Shown here: positions 23,863-32,549 of the stretch, in pieces
How positions within the stretch are numbered: the stretch's first letter is position 1
Layout: the number at the start of each line of letters is the position of its first letter
DNA from: JANPCX01 sp031431125
Lineage (GTDB): Bacteria; Pseudomonadota; Gammaproteobacteria; Burkholderiales; Burkholderiaceae_C
NCBI GenBank assembly: GCA_031431125.1
Contig: JANPCX010000026.1
Coordinates: 1-39,379 of the forward strand
Reading direction: 5' to 3'
Length of the DNA stretch: 39,379 bases
Notes under the pieces: generated by a model
The model's input: the letters and a program-made list of their open reading frames with translations, nothing else
Databases searched by the model: none
What the model was told of the DNA's origin: nothing
Translations under genes and position numbers: made by a program

Positions 23863-25053
23863 TCAAGGTTGTGTGAAGCGGTCCCCGACCTTGACGGGTT
23901 CCTGCACGTTCAAGATCAACGCATAAGACATGCGGTCAAAAACGCGGAATACGAAGAGCAGACCGTGCCGCTCGTCAGGTAACTTGAGCAGCGGACGTGT
24001 CGGGTCGGTGCGATCCACTGCACGCGAGCCATCACGCCAAAGCGCCAGGACGTGGCCGCGTTCTAGCCCATCACGAGCACCCTTGTTCAACGCGACAATC
24101 TGATTCTGCCCGGCGTTGAGGCCTTCGCCGTAGATCGACGCCAATTGCCCGCCAATGGGATTTTGCGGTGGGCGGGGGACATAGTTGGTGAACTCTCGTT
24201 GCTGTACCGGCGCCAAACGGTCACCCACGCCAGCTTCCATGCGCAAACTGGTGAGACGGAAGGTCGCGGGAACAATTTCGGGTTTGCCGTCTGCACCCGA
24301 GCGGGTTTCACCGGCACGGATGTAATCTGCCGAGCCTACATAGGCTGCTTCGAAGCCCAGCACTTCTTTGGTTGTGGGGTCGAGCAAGGCCCGGGGTTCG
24401 CGGAAAACACGGTAAGCGGTGTTGGTGCCCAGGTCACCGCGGACATACGCGGTTTCGCCTTTGCCCATCATGACCCGGCCCTCCTGCGCCGCGACGATGC
24501 GAGGAGCACTCTCCAGCTCATTCTTATCAAAAATCACCGCTTCATTCAGAAACGGTTCTATGAGGTGAAACGGAATGGACGCGATGGGGTTGCGGCCAAT
24601 GTCCGCACCACGCACCCTCGGTGACAGACGCAAGGTGTCACCCACGGGCTCGCCAACTCGCAGGCGGGCGCGATCGCCAATGCGTTCTAGGATCAGGATC
24701 TGTCCAGGGTAGATGAGGTGAGGATTGCGAATTTGCTCCAAATTCATGCCCCAGAGCTCAGGCCAACGCCACGGGCTTTTCAGGAACAATTTTGAGATGT
24801 CCCAGAGGGTGTCGCCACGCTTGACGACATGTGAATCGGGCGCGTTAGGGGCCAACTCTGACAATGGAATGCCCGCAGAAGCGACTTGTTGGGCCGTGCT
24901 TCGCTGGTTTGGCGTAATGGGAAAATTGGTGGCGTTGGCCTGTGTTGCCGCCAAGCCCAGAGCGGCGCTCATGCCCCACAAAAGCCAGCTGCTGGGCGAG
25001 GCCATACGCTGGATCGGTTTGAGGTTGAAGGCGGGGCGGCTTTGTTGGGTCAT
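23863..25053 (-). CDS. Secreted LysM domain protein
   Basis: The 396-residue protein has an N-terminal signal peptide (hydrophobic WLLWGMSAALGLAATQANA, likely cleaved after residue 41) and one LysM domain at about 75-122 (HVVKRGDTLWDISKLF to HLIYPGQILIL), which binds peptidoglycan. The remaining 270 residues have no catalytic motif I recognise. Its position between dprA and the divergent def gene recurs in betaproteobacteria. The start at 25053 has GGAG about 10 bases upstream; an inner ATG at residue 17 is an alternative. Role: likely an envelope protein of unknown action. Confidence 0.88.
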   Translation of the reverse strand: MTQQSRPAFNLKPIQRMASPSSWLLWGMSAALGLAATQANATNFPITPNQRSTAQQVASAGIPLSELAPNAPDSHVVKRGDTLWDISKLFLKSPWRWPELWGMNLEQIRNPHLIYPGQILILERIGDRARLRVGEPVGDTLRLSPRVRGADIGRNPIASIPFHLIEPFLNEAVIFDKNELESAPRIVAAQEGRVMMGKGETAYVRGDLGTNTAYRVFREPRALLDPTTKEVLGFEAAYVGSADYIRAGETRSGADGKPEIVPATFRLTSLRMEAGVGDRLAPVQQREFTNYVPRPPQNPIGGQLASIYGEGLNAGQNQIVALNKGARDGLERGHVLALWRDGSRAVDRTDPTRPLLKLPDERHGLLFVFRVFDRMSYALILNVQEPVKVGDRFTQP

Positions 25054-25370
25054 GGACGACTGTCTCCGAGGGCGGTGCGACGCACCGTTCGATGGGAATG
25101 AATCAAAAGAGTTTGCCGCGTGGGGATTTCCAAACGGCCGCCAACCTGGCTAGGCCAAGATCGGCGAAAATTCCTCAATCAGTTTCACAGATTCTGCCTC
25201 TAAACCCTTGATATCGCAACGAAAGTGACCCGCTGAAGCAAATCAAATCAGCTTGCTTGCTGGCTTCTTCGTTGCGCTGCGCCCACAAGTTGTTTCAGAT
25301 TGATGAACAGCGGTGAGGGTGGTTTTCGGTTTTATCTTCTTGTTCCTTGTTTCCCCTTGGATGTTTTTGT
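25054..25370. other. Divergent intergenic region, LysM gene / def
   Basis: This 317-base gap separates two divergent genes and must carry both promoters. It becomes T-rich on the + strand toward def (TTTTCGGTTTTATCTTCTTG). I found no hexamer pair good enough to call and no gene or repeat in it. Confidence 0.5.
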
Positions 25371-25880
25371 ATGGCCTTGCTGCGTATTCTTCGATATCCC
25401 GACCCTCTGTTACATACGGTGGCCCGGCCTGTGTCTGTGGTGGAGGACTCCACCCGGCAGTTGCTCGACGACATGCTGGAGACGATGTATGCGGCCGAAG
25501 GGATAGGTCTGGCAGCCACACAGGTCAACGTACACCAGCGCGTCATCGTGATCGACGTCTCGGAAGAGCGTGACCAAGCCCTGGTTTTGATCAATCCGGA
25601 GTTGATTGAGCGCAGTGAGGAAATGGCCTTGGGCCAGGAAGGGTGCCTCTCGGTTCCCGAGGTCTATGACAAAGTGCCTCGCCACGCCCGGGTTCGCGTG
25701 CGAGCCTTGGGCCGGGATGGGCGGCCTTTCGAGCGTGAAGCGGAAGGTTTGTTGTCCGTGTGCATACAGCACGAGATGGATCATTTGATGGGCAAGGTGT
25801 TTGTCGAGTACCTCAGCCCGCTCAAACGCGACCGCATCAGAACCAAAATGATTAAAAAAACGCGTGATGAACAGCAGTGA
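25371..25880 (+). CDS. def: Peptide deformylase
   Basis: The ATG at 25371 gives 170 residues starting MALLRILRYPDPLLHT. The three deformylase motifs are intact: GIGLAATQ (44-51), EGCLS (90-94) with metal ligand Cys92, and HEMDH (134-138) with ligands His134 and His138 and catalytic Glu135. The enzyme removes the N-formyl group from nascent proteins. An upstream in-frame ATG at 25347 is rejected because the family start matches 25371. The 3' end overlaps fmt by 14 bases, so the two are coupled. Confidence 0.96.
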   Translation: MALLRILRYPDPLLHTVARPVSVVEDSTRQLLDDMLETMYAAEGIGLAATQVNVHQRVIVIDVSEERDQALVLINPELIERSEEMALGQEGCLSVPEVYDKVPRHARVRVRALGRDGRPFEREAEGLLSVCIQHEMDHLMGKVFVEYLSPLKRDRIRTKMIKKTRDEQQ

Positions 25881-26865
25881 AGCTGACGGCTCTGGCCCCT
25901 CTTTGAGGGTCGCGTTCGCAGGCACACCGGAGTTTGCCAAGGTTGCACTGCAGGCCTTGGTGGAGGCGGGTTTCACTGTGCCCTTGGTGCTCACGCAGCC
26001 GGATCGGCCTGCTGGCCGCGGCCTGAAATTGCAGCCGTCTTCGGTCAAGGCCTATGCGCTGGTCCAGGGTTTACCTGTGATTCAGCCGCGCAGCTTGAGA
26101 CTCGATGGCAAAACGCCCGAGGACGACGTGGCCGCGCAGCAGGCCTTGGAGCAAGCCCAAATCAATGTGATGGTGGTGGCCGCCTACGGCTTGATCTTGC
26201 CGCAGTGGGTACTGTCGCTGCCGCGACTGGGTTGTTTGAACATCCACGCTTCCTTGCTGCCACGCTGGCGGGGGGCGGCGCCGATACACCGCGCCATCGA
26301 AGCCGGTGACGCAGAAACAGGCATCACCTTGATGCAGATGGACGCGGGGTTGGATACAGGTGCCATCTTGCGGGTGGCCACCGTCGACATCGAAGCTTCC
26401 GATACCACCGCGTCCTTGCACGATCGCCTGGCCGCCCTGGGCGCCGCACTGACGGTCGCTGCCATGCCTGACTTGCACGCCGGTCGTTTGTCACCGCTGC
26501 CGCAACCATCAGAAGGGGTGACCTATGCCCACAAAATAGAAAAAGCCGAGGCATGGATTGAGTGGCAACAACCCGCCCATGTCATTGAGCGCCGTATCCG
26601 CGCTTTTGACCCGTTTCCCGGTGCGGCCATCTTTTGTTCTGGTGAAGTGGTGAAGGTGTGGCGGGCCGAGGTCGTGCCCGGATCGGGACCCGCGGGTGAG
26701 GTGTTGCACAGCGGCCAAGGCGAGCTGATCGTGGCTTGCGGCCAAGAGGCTCTGCGCCTGCTGGAACTGCAGCGCCCCGGTGGAAAGCGTTTGCCCAGTG
26801 CCCAGTGCCTTCAGGGCCGGTGGCCTGCACTACATGACCGCATGGAAGCGCAAACCTCGCCCTAG
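25867..26865 (+). CDS. fmt: Methionyl-tRNA formyltransferase
   Basis: The 332-residue protein begins with about 14 unconserved residues and then LRVAFAGTPEFAKVALQAL, the usual start. The formyl-binding core is present: LGCLNIHASLLPRWRGAAPIHRA carries the catalytic Asn and His, followed by GITLMQMDAGLDTGAIL. A C-terminal tRNA-binding domain starts near 215. It formylates Met-tRNA-fMet using 10-formyl-THF. The ATG at 25867 is one codon after a GTG at 25864; both lie inside def. Confidence 0.95.
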   Translation: MNSSEADGSGPSLRVAFAGTPEFAKVALQALVEAGFTVPLVLTQPDRPAGRGLKLQPSSVKAYALVQGLPVIQPRSLRLDGKTPEDDVAAQQALEQAQINVMVVAAYGLILPQWVLSLPRLGCLNIHASLLPRWRGAAPIHRAIEAGDAETGITLMQMDAGLDTGAILRVATVDIEASDTTASLHDRLAALGAALTVAAMPDLHAGRLSPLPQPSEGVTYAHKIEKAEAWIEWQQPAHVIERRIRAFDPFPGAAIFCSGEVVKVWRAEVVPGSGPAGEVLHSGQGELIVACGQEALRLLELQRPGGKRLPSAQCLQGRWPALHDRMEAQTSP

Positions 26866-26870
26866 ACAAG

Positions 26871-26897
26871 TTGCGTGTTGCCCCACGCAATTCCCCT
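26871..26897 (+). terminator. Probable weak terminator after fmt
   Basis: TTGCGTG (26871-26877) pairs with CACGCAA (26884-26890) across TTGCCC, followed by TTCCCCTT. The T-tract is broken by C residues, so efficiency is uncertain. Confidence 0.45.
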
Positions 26898-26945
26898 TAA
26901 GTTACCCCAGCAACAGCCGATAGAGCAGACATGGAAGGAATCCCC

Positions 26946-27341
26946 ATGTCACGCTTGGCACTGACCGTTCTGATGTTGTCCACCACCTTGTTGGCTGGCT
27001 GCGAAATGCTGGGCATCGAATCGCCCGAGAAGTTGGCGGCCGCCCGTGATGCTGAAGGGCGTGCGGTCGGCGGCGCTTGCCGTCACGCTGGTCGTGCCAT
27101 CGAAGACTGCTATGTCCTGAACCGCAAAGCTGACAAAGCAGCCGTATTTGCGGGCTGGCGCGACATGAACGACTACATGCGTGAGAACAACATGGAAGCC
27201 GTAGTACCTGAGGTGTCAGGTCAAAACGCTACCAAAGCAGCGGATGCGTCGGGCGAAAAGTCCGGTGACAAGGCGGCGGGCAAAACTGGCGATAAAAAGT
27301 CAAGCGAAACCGCGAGCAAGTCGAAAGACGGCAAGGGCTGA
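26946..27341 (+). CDS. Small putative lipoprotein of unknown function
   Basis: The ATG at 26946, behind GGAAGGAA at 26934-26941, gives 131 residues. The N terminus is a lipoprotein signal peptide with lipobox LAGC and the lipidated Cys at 19. Residues 20-90 hold two further Cys (45 and 55) and a conserved-looking WRDMNDYMRENN. Residues 91-131 are a low-complexity tail of Lys, Ser, Asp and Gly (EKSGDKAAGKTGDKK). It is probably anchored in the outer membrane. I do not recognise the family. It lies between fmt and azlC on the same strand. Confidence 0.75.
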   Translation: MSRLALTVLMLSTTLLAGCEMLGIESPEKLAAARDAEGRAVGGACRHAGRAIEDCYVLNRKADKAAVFAGWRDMNDYMRENNMEAVVPEVSGQNATKAADASGEKSGDKAAGKTGDKKSSETASKSKDGKG

Positions 27342-27416
27342 GTCCGGCCGCCACGGTCGGGCTCCACAAGAGGCTCGTGTCAAGCGCGGCGCGCTGGATG
27401 CCGCGACAATGGCCGG

Positions 27417-28217
27417 ATGGCTCCACTGCGCAGTACCTTGACACACCCCCAATTCGTCCTCGGCGCGAAAGACATGGCCGCGGTCAGCCTGGGCATCTCT
27501 GCCTGGGGTTTGGTCACAGGCGTGGCCATGGTCAAGAGTGGGCTCTCTGTGCCCTTGGCCCTGGTGATGACTTTTGTGGTGTTTGCCGGCAGCGCGCAAT
27601 TGGCCGCCTTGCCCTTGATGGCTGCGGGCGCGCCGATCTGGGTGGTGTGGGCCACTGCTTTTTGCGTCAATTTGCGTTTTGTGATTTTCAGTGCGCAGTG
27701 GCGACCGTATTTCCTTCATTTGCCCGTGCCCAAACGTTTGGCCTTGGGCTACCTGGCGGGTGATTTGAACTACGTGCTCTTCATGAAACGTTTTGAAGAA
27801 CCCCGGTCCGACCAAGGGCAGATTGAATACTTTCTTGGCGGCGGTGTTTTCAACTGGTGGGCTTGGCAAATCCCGTCGGTGCTGGGCATATTGTTGGCCG
27901 ATGTGGTTCCCACCCAGTGGGGTTTGGGTTTTGCCGGGGTGCTGGCGCTGTTGGGTTTGGTCTGTGCGTTGCTCTCAGACAAAGCCACCCTCGTCGCAGC
28001 GGTGGTGGCAGGCTGTGCTGCGATTGCCGCGTTCGCGCTGCCGTTTAAGTTGCACATCGTGGTGGCGATTGCGGCTGCTGTGTCGGTGGGATTGATGATG
28101 GATGGGGGTGATGATGCAGGCCGCAAAATGCGCCAATGGCTGTCCCGTCGTCCCGCATCTAAAGCCGGTGGCCATGAGCAGGAGCCACCCAAGCAACAAG
28201 AAGGCGCAGTGCCATGA
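27417..28217 (+). CDS. azlC: AzlC family branched-chain amino acid exporter, large subunit
   Basis: The 266-residue protein has several membrane helices and AzlC-type motifs: FVVFAGSAQLAALPLM (about 53-68), CVNLRFVIFSAQWRPYF (83-99), and YLAGDLNYVLFMKR. In this family AzlC works with the small subunit AzlD to export branched-chain amino acids or related compounds. The C-terminal 30 residues are hydrophilic (KAGGHEQEPPKQQ). The stop overlaps the azlD start (ATGA), which supports the two-subunit assignment. The Shine-Dalgarno is weak. Confidence 0.88.
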   Translation: MAPLRSTLTHPQFVLGAKDMAAVSLGISAWGLVTGVAMVKSGLSVPLALVMTFVVFAGSAQLAALPLMAAGAPIWVVWATAFCVNLRFVIFSAQWRPYFLHLPVPKRLALGYLAGDLNYVLFMKRFEEPRSDQGQIEYFLGGGVFNWWAWQIPSVLGILLADVVPTQWGLGFAGVLALLGLVCALLSDKATLVAAVVAGCAAIAAFALPFKLHIVVAIAAAVSVGLMMDGGDDAGRKMRQWLSRRPASKAGGHEQEPPKQQEGAVP

Positions 28218-28543
28218 CAGACGCCGAAATCGTCATCACCTGTTTAGGTTTGGGTGTGATTTCCCTGCTGACGCGCGGTTTCTTCCTGGTGTCGCAGAAA
28301 GAATGGGTGCTCCCCGCTTGGGCGCAGCGCGGTCTGCGTTATGCACCGCTGGCCGCATTGGCCGCCGTGGTGGCCCCTGAGGTGCTGCTCACACAGGGGC
28401 AACTCATCACCACCTGGTTAGATGCCCGGCTCTTTGGCGCCGCTGCAGCCGTTGGCTATTACCTCTGGCGGCGCGGTCTATTGGGTACCATCCTGGCCGG
28501 CATGGCGGTGTTTTTGCCCCTGAGGGTTGTTTGGGGCTGGTGA
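28214..28543 (+). CDS. azlD: AzlD family transporter, small subunit
   Basis: The 109-residue protein has about four membrane helices and features of AzlD, including ISLLTRGFFLVSQKEWVLP and LRYAPLAALAAVVAPEVLL. It overlaps azlC by four bases and is expected to form the exporter with it in the inner membrane. The actual substrate cannot be read from the sequence. Confidence 0.85.
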   Translation: MTDAEIVITCLGLGVISLLTRGFFLVSQKEWVLPAWAQRGLRYAPLAALAAVVAPEVLLTQGQLITTWLDARLFGAAAAVGYYLWRRGLLGTILAGMAVFLPLRVVWGW

Positions 28544-28691
28544 GCGTGTGCTGCAGGGTGACCATAGGACGCGCCCCTATCGTGTCCAATATCGGCTTGG
28601 CGCAATGGTGTTTGGGAACCGCTTGGTAACTCAAAAGGCCGTATTCGGTGCCACTCGTCCCTAGAATCCACCCACTCTTTTCAGATCACCC

Positions 28692-29885
28692 ATGAACGTT
28701 CTCCGATTCCAAGACCTCGTCGCCCAAGGCCAAGTTGCTGCCAAGCGGGTATTCATTCGTGCTGACCTCAATGTGCCGCAAGACGATGCAGGCCAAATCA
28801 CCGAAGACACCCGCATCCGTGCTTCGGTGCCGTGCATTGAAATGGCTTTGAAGGCCGGCGCGGCGGTGATGGTGACGTCTCACCTCGGTCGTCCGACTGA
28901 AGGCGAGTTCAAGCCTGAGGACTCTTTGGCCCCCGTGGCCACCCGTTTGGCTGAACTGCTGGGCAAGCCCGTGCGTTTAGTCACCAATTGGGTCGATGGC
29001 GTGGCCGTGGCCCCTGGCGAGGTGGTTCTTCTGGAAAACTGCCGCGTCAACAAAGGCGAGAAGAAAAACGACGAGGCCCTGTCGCGCAAGATGGCTGCTC
29101 TGTGCGATGTCTATGTGAACGATGCTTTCGGTACCGCCCACCGCGCCGAAGCCACCACCTATGGCATCGCGCAGTACGCCAAAGTGGCTTGCGCCGGGCC
29201 ACTCCTGGCGGCTGAGATTGATGCCATCACCAAGGCATTGACCGCACCGAAGAGGCCCTTGGTGGCCATCGTGGCGGGCAGCAAGGTCAGCACCAAACTC
29301 ACGATTTTGAAAGCGCTTTCCAGCAAAGTGGACCAGCTCATCGTCGGCGGTGGCATCGCCAACACCTTCATGCTGGCCGCTGGTTTGCCGATTGGAAAAT
29401 CATTGGCAGAAGCTGATTTGGTGGGCGAGGCCAAAGCCGTGATCGACGCCATGAAAGCGCGTGGCGCGGCCGTGCCCATTCCCACCGACGTCGTCACCGC
29501 CACGCGTTTTGCAGCCGATGCCCCGGCCACCGTCAAGGCTGCACAAGATGTGGCGCCCGACGATTTGATTTTGGACATAGGCCCGCAAACCGCGAAACAA
29601 CTTGCCGAACAACTGCAATCCGCCGGCACCATCGTTTGGAATGGCCCGGTGGGTGTGTTTGAGTTCGACGCGTTTGCGAACGGTACCGAAACCTTGGCCC
29701 GCGCCATTGCGGCGTCCAGTGCTTTCAGCATCGCTGGCGGCGGTGACACCTTGGCCGCCATTGCCAAATACGGCATTGAACAACAAGTGGGCTACATCTC
29801 GACCGGCGGCGGTGCTTTCCTTGAAATCCTCGAAGGAAAAACGCTGCCCGCTTTTGACATTCTGCAAAAACGCGCGGTGGCCTAA
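28692..29885 (+). CDS. pgk: Phosphoglycerate kinase
   Basis: The 397-residue enzyme is complete. VFIRADLNVPQDD near the start, TSHLGRPTEG with the substrate-binding Arg, the PLVAIVAGSKVSTKL hinge region, and the nucleotide motif GGGDT (349-353) are all present, followed by STGGGAFLE. It interconverts 1,3-bisphosphoglycerate and 3-phosphoglycerate with ATP. It begins a glycolytic run with pyk and, further on, fba. The upstream 148 bases hold no promoter I would call with confidence. Confidence 0.97.
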   Translation: MNVLRFQDLVAQGQVAAKRVFIRADLNVPQDDAGQITEDTRIRASVPCIEMALKAGAAVMVTSHLGRPTEGEFKPEDSLAPVATRLAELLGKPVRLVTNWVDGVAVAPGEVVLLENCRVNKGEKKNDEALSRKMAALCDVYVNDAFGTAHRAEATTYGIAQYAKVACAGPLLAAEIDAITKALTAPKRPLVAIVAGSKVSTKLTILKALSSKVDQLIVGGGIANTFMLAAGLPIGKSLAEADLVGEAKAVIDAMKARGAAVPIPTDVVTATRFAADAPATVKAAQDVAPDDLILDIGPQTAKQLAEQLQSAGTIVWNGPVGVFEFDAFANGTETLARAIAASSAFSIAGGGDTLAAIAKYGIEQQVGYISTGGGAFLEILEGKTLPAFDILQKRAVA

Positions 29886-29929
29886 AGAAATTTAGGGCGC
29901 TGCTCCTTCCTCCCGACGAAAGCCATTCC

Positions 29930-31360
29930 ATGTCCCGTGCCACCAAGATTGTTGCCACCCTCGGCCCTGCTTCCAGCTCTCCCGAGGTGCTGGAGCGCAT
30001 GATTCGCGCCGGGGTGGATGTGGTCAGGCTCAACTTCTCCCACGGCAAAGCCCAGGACCACATTGACCGGGCGAACCTGGTGCGTGAAGTGGCGGCGCGT
30101 GCGGGCAAAGAAGTGGCCATCATGGCCGACTTGCAAGGCCCCAAGATTCGCGTCGGCAAATTTGAAGGCGGCAAAACGGAACTCACGCCGGGTCAGAAAT
30201 TCATTCTGGACGGGGCGACGACAGAGCTTGGCAACAACGACCGCGTTGGCCTGGACTACAAAGAACTGCCCCGCGATGTGAAGCCGGGCGACACCCTGTT
30301 GCTCAACGATGGTCTGCTCAAACTCACTGTGGATGCCGTCATCGGTGAACTGGTTCACACCACTGTGGTCGTGGGGGGGGAGCTGTCTAACAACAAGGGC
30401 ATCAACAAAGCCGGCGGGGGTCTCACGGCACCGGCCCTCACCGCCAAAGACATGGACGACATCAAAACCGCCATGAGCTTTCAGTGTGAATACCTGGCGG
30501 TGAGTTTTCCGAAGAATGCGACCGACATGGAAATGGCCCGGCAACTGGCCAATGTGGCCGGCGAGCCCTGGCGCCACAAGCCCGCCATGATCGCCAAGAT
30601 TGAACGCAGCGAAGCGATTCCGGTGCTGGAGGCCATCATCAAAGCCAGCGACGGCATCATGGTTGCGCGCGGTGATTTGGCAGTGGAAGTCGGCAACGCC
30701 GCCGTGCCTGCACTGCAAAAGCGCATGATCAAAATGGCCCGTGCGCTGGACCGTGTGGTGATCACTGCCACGCAGATGATGGAGTCCATGATCGTCAACC
30801 CCGTGCCCACGCGGGCTGAGGTCAGCGACGTCGCCAATGCCGTGCTCGATGGCACGGATGCCGTCATGCTCAGCGCAGAGACTGCCGCCGGCAAGTACCC
30901 GGTGGAAACCGTGGAAATGATGGCCAGCATTTGCATCGAAGCCGAAAGCGCTGAAGACGTGACGCTCGACGCCGACTTCCGGAACAAAACCTTCGGTCGC
31001 ATCGACCAGTCCATTGCCATGGGCGCACTCTTCACGGCTTACCACCTGGGGTGCAAAGCCATTCTTGCGCTGACCGAGTCAGGCTCCACCGCCTTGTGGA
31101 TGAGCCGCCAGAAAATTCACGTGCCCATTTACGGCCTCACGTCGCAGCTCAAAAGCCAGCGCAAGATGGCGCTGTACCGCAATGTGCGGCCGCTTTTGAT
31201 GCCCAACTGCGAAGACCGCGACCAAGCACTGACACAAGCAGAAGCCTTGCTCGTGGCCAAAGGCGTACTCAAACCCGGCGACACCTATGCCATCACCTGC
31301 GGCGAGCCCATGGGCCACCCGGGCGGCACCAACATGCTCAAGGTCTGCCAGGTGCGCTAA
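29930..31360 (+). CDS. pyk: Pyruvate kinase
   Basis: The 476-residue enzyme begins MSRATKIVATLGPASSSPEV. Active-site residues are visible: NFSHG (35-39) for K+ and phosphate binding, Lys223 and Glu225 in IAKIERSEA, and the metal-binding ARGDLAVE with Asp249. The C-terminal allosteric domain is full length. It converts phosphoenolpyruvate and ADP to pyruvate and ATP. It lies 44 bases after pgk and is probably co-transcribed with it; a REP-like inverted pair follows. Confidence 0.97.
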   Translation: MSRATKIVATLGPASSSPEVLERMIRAGVDVVRLNFSHGKAQDHIDRANLVREVAARAGKEVAIMADLQGPKIRVGKFEGGKTELTPGQKFILDGATTELGNNDRVGLDYKELPRDVKPGDTLLLNDGLLKLTVDAVIGELVHTTVVVGGELSNNKGINKAGGGLTAPALTAKDMDDIKTAMSFQCEYLAVSFPKNATDMEMARQLANVAGEPWRHKPAMIAKIERSEAIPVLEAIIKASDGIMVARGDLAVEVGNAAVPALQKRMIKMARALDRVVITATQMMESMIVNPVPTRAEVSDVANAVLDGTDAVMLSAETAAGKYPVETVEMMASICIEAESAEDVTLDADFRNKTFGRIDQSIAMGALFTAYHLGCKAILALTESGSTALWMSRQKIHVPIYGLTSQLKSQRKMALYRNVRPLLMPNCEDRDQALTQAEALLVAKGVLKPGDTYAITCGEPMGHPGGTNMLKVCQVR

Positions 31361-31377
31361 GGGCCAAATTGTTGGAA

Positions 31378-31475
31378 TTGTCATTCCCGCGAAGGCGGGA
31401 ATCCAACAAGGTTTCGGATCGCGTCAACGAATCGTTTGGAGTCACCGATGGATTCCCGCCTTCGCGGGAATGACA
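31378..31475. repeat. REP-like inverted pair after pyk
   Basis: TGTCATTCCCGCGAAGGCGG plus GAATCCA (31379-31405) recurs in inverted orientation at 31449-31475. Each copy is itself a small palindrome (CCCGC GAAG GCGGG), and the pair is separated by 43 bases. This sequence type is a common dispersed REP-like element in Burkholderiales and Xanthomonadales. The paired arrangement can form a long hairpin that would shield the pyk transcript or act as a terminator. Confidence 0.85.
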
Positions 31476-31527
31476 GTTTGGACGATGATTTCTATCGCCT
31501 GAACACGGTTTGCGAACGAAGTTCGTC

Positions 31528-32544
31528 CTAAACCCGCACGCTCTCCACCATGTCCGCCACGGCGGCGCTCATGTTGATCGGCACCAAATCGAGTTCTGGC
31601 GATTGGGCGCGCGTCACACGAAAGAGTTCGTCGGCAAAACTGTGGCCAATCTCTTTCACGTCCTTGAAGTCCACTTCGGCGCGTTTGAACAAATCCAAAC
31701 GCGACGCCACCCGGCGCGCTTGAGCGCGTGACTCCAAACCCGATTGACTCGACGTCAGCAAACGCAGCGGTACCACCGTGCGCTCAAAGCCGAGGGTCTG
31801 GCCGCTGAGGCTGTATTGGCGCATCACCGCATCCAGGGTGAGTTGGGTCTCCAGCGCAAAAGCCGCATAGATGGATGTGCCTTGGCGCTTCAAAGCGCGG
31901 CCCGGTGTCCAACCTCGGGCGTCCCAGCCCCGGTGCTGAAACGCCAGTTCATTGGCGTGCAAGTCAAAAACATCGGCGAGTTTGGAGGTGAAGAACAAAC
32001 CGCGTCCCGTGTGGCGCTCGGGGGCGGAGGTTAATTTGCCTTTGCTCAGCTCCAGCATGGCGAGTTGTGGATCGTCCAGCGAAAAAGCCTCGTGTACTTT
32101 GTTGAACAGGCCGCGGCCATCGTCAGACACCAAAAGCTGCACGTGCGATGGCGTTTGCCGCAGCGACACCGTCACCTGTGTGCCTTCGCTGTGGTCAATC
32201 GCGTTGTTGAGCAGTTCGCTGAAGGCGTGCTGGGCAATGCGCTGCACATGACTGGGTAAGTTGAAGTAGGGCGCAAAGTCGCGCGCCCAAGGAACGTCCT
32301 CGGACAGTCCATCTATGGCGTAACGCTGCACTACTTGGCGCAACAAGCCGGGTTTGTAGTGCGCGCGGCGTGATACCCCGTCGCGGATCAGCCACTGGCC
32401 TTGCACCAGGCGCTGCAACACCTTGCTCGCCGTGCCGCGCGAGCAGTTCAGTTTCTCGGTCAGGATGCGGGGCAGGTCCTGAGGGTGGTCAACGGCAGCA
32501 GCCGCAATCCACAGAGTGATCGAATTGAAATCAATGCGAGCCAT
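31528..32544 (-). CDS. HTH - GHKL ATPase - DUF4325 (STAS-like) fusion protein
   Basis: The 338-residue protein has three parts. Residues 1-65 look like a winged HTH (CSRGTASKVLQRLVQGQWL). Residues 95-230 are a GHKL ATPase with N box ELLNNAIDH (110-118), G1 box DDGRG (141-145) and G2-like HTGRGLFF (178-185). Residues 252-338 match DUF4325, with FKDVKEIGHSFADELFRV. No phospho-acceptor His domain or membrane helix is seen. ATPase-DUF4325 pairs are often separate genes; here they are fused. It may act as a cytoplasmic regulatory switch similar in logic to anti-sigma/STAS modules. The SD is AGAGGGG, buried in the inverted repeat upstream. Confidence 0.8.
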   Translation of the reverse strand: MARIDFNSITLWIAAAAVDHPQDLPRILTEKLNCSRGTASKVLQRLVQGQWLIRDGVSRRAHYKPGLLRQVVQRYAIDGLSEDVPWARDFAPYFNLPSHVQRIAQHAFSELLNNAIDHSEGTQVTVSLRQTPSHVQLLVSDDGRGLFNKVHEAFSLDDPQLAMLELSKGKLTSAPERHTGRGLFFTSKLADVFDLHANELAFQHRGWDARGWTPGRALKRQGTSIYAAFALETQLTLDAVMRQYSLSGQTLGFERTVVPLRLLTSSQSGLESRAQARRVASRLDLFKRAEVDFKDVKEIGHSFADELFRVTRAQSPELDLVPINMSAAVADMVESVRV

Positions 32545-32549
32545 GACAG

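Noticed and set aside
29882..31045. 387-codon - strand ORF
   Set aside because: It is antisense to pyk and is His/Gly/Arg-rich as expected for a complement frame in GC-rich coding DNA.
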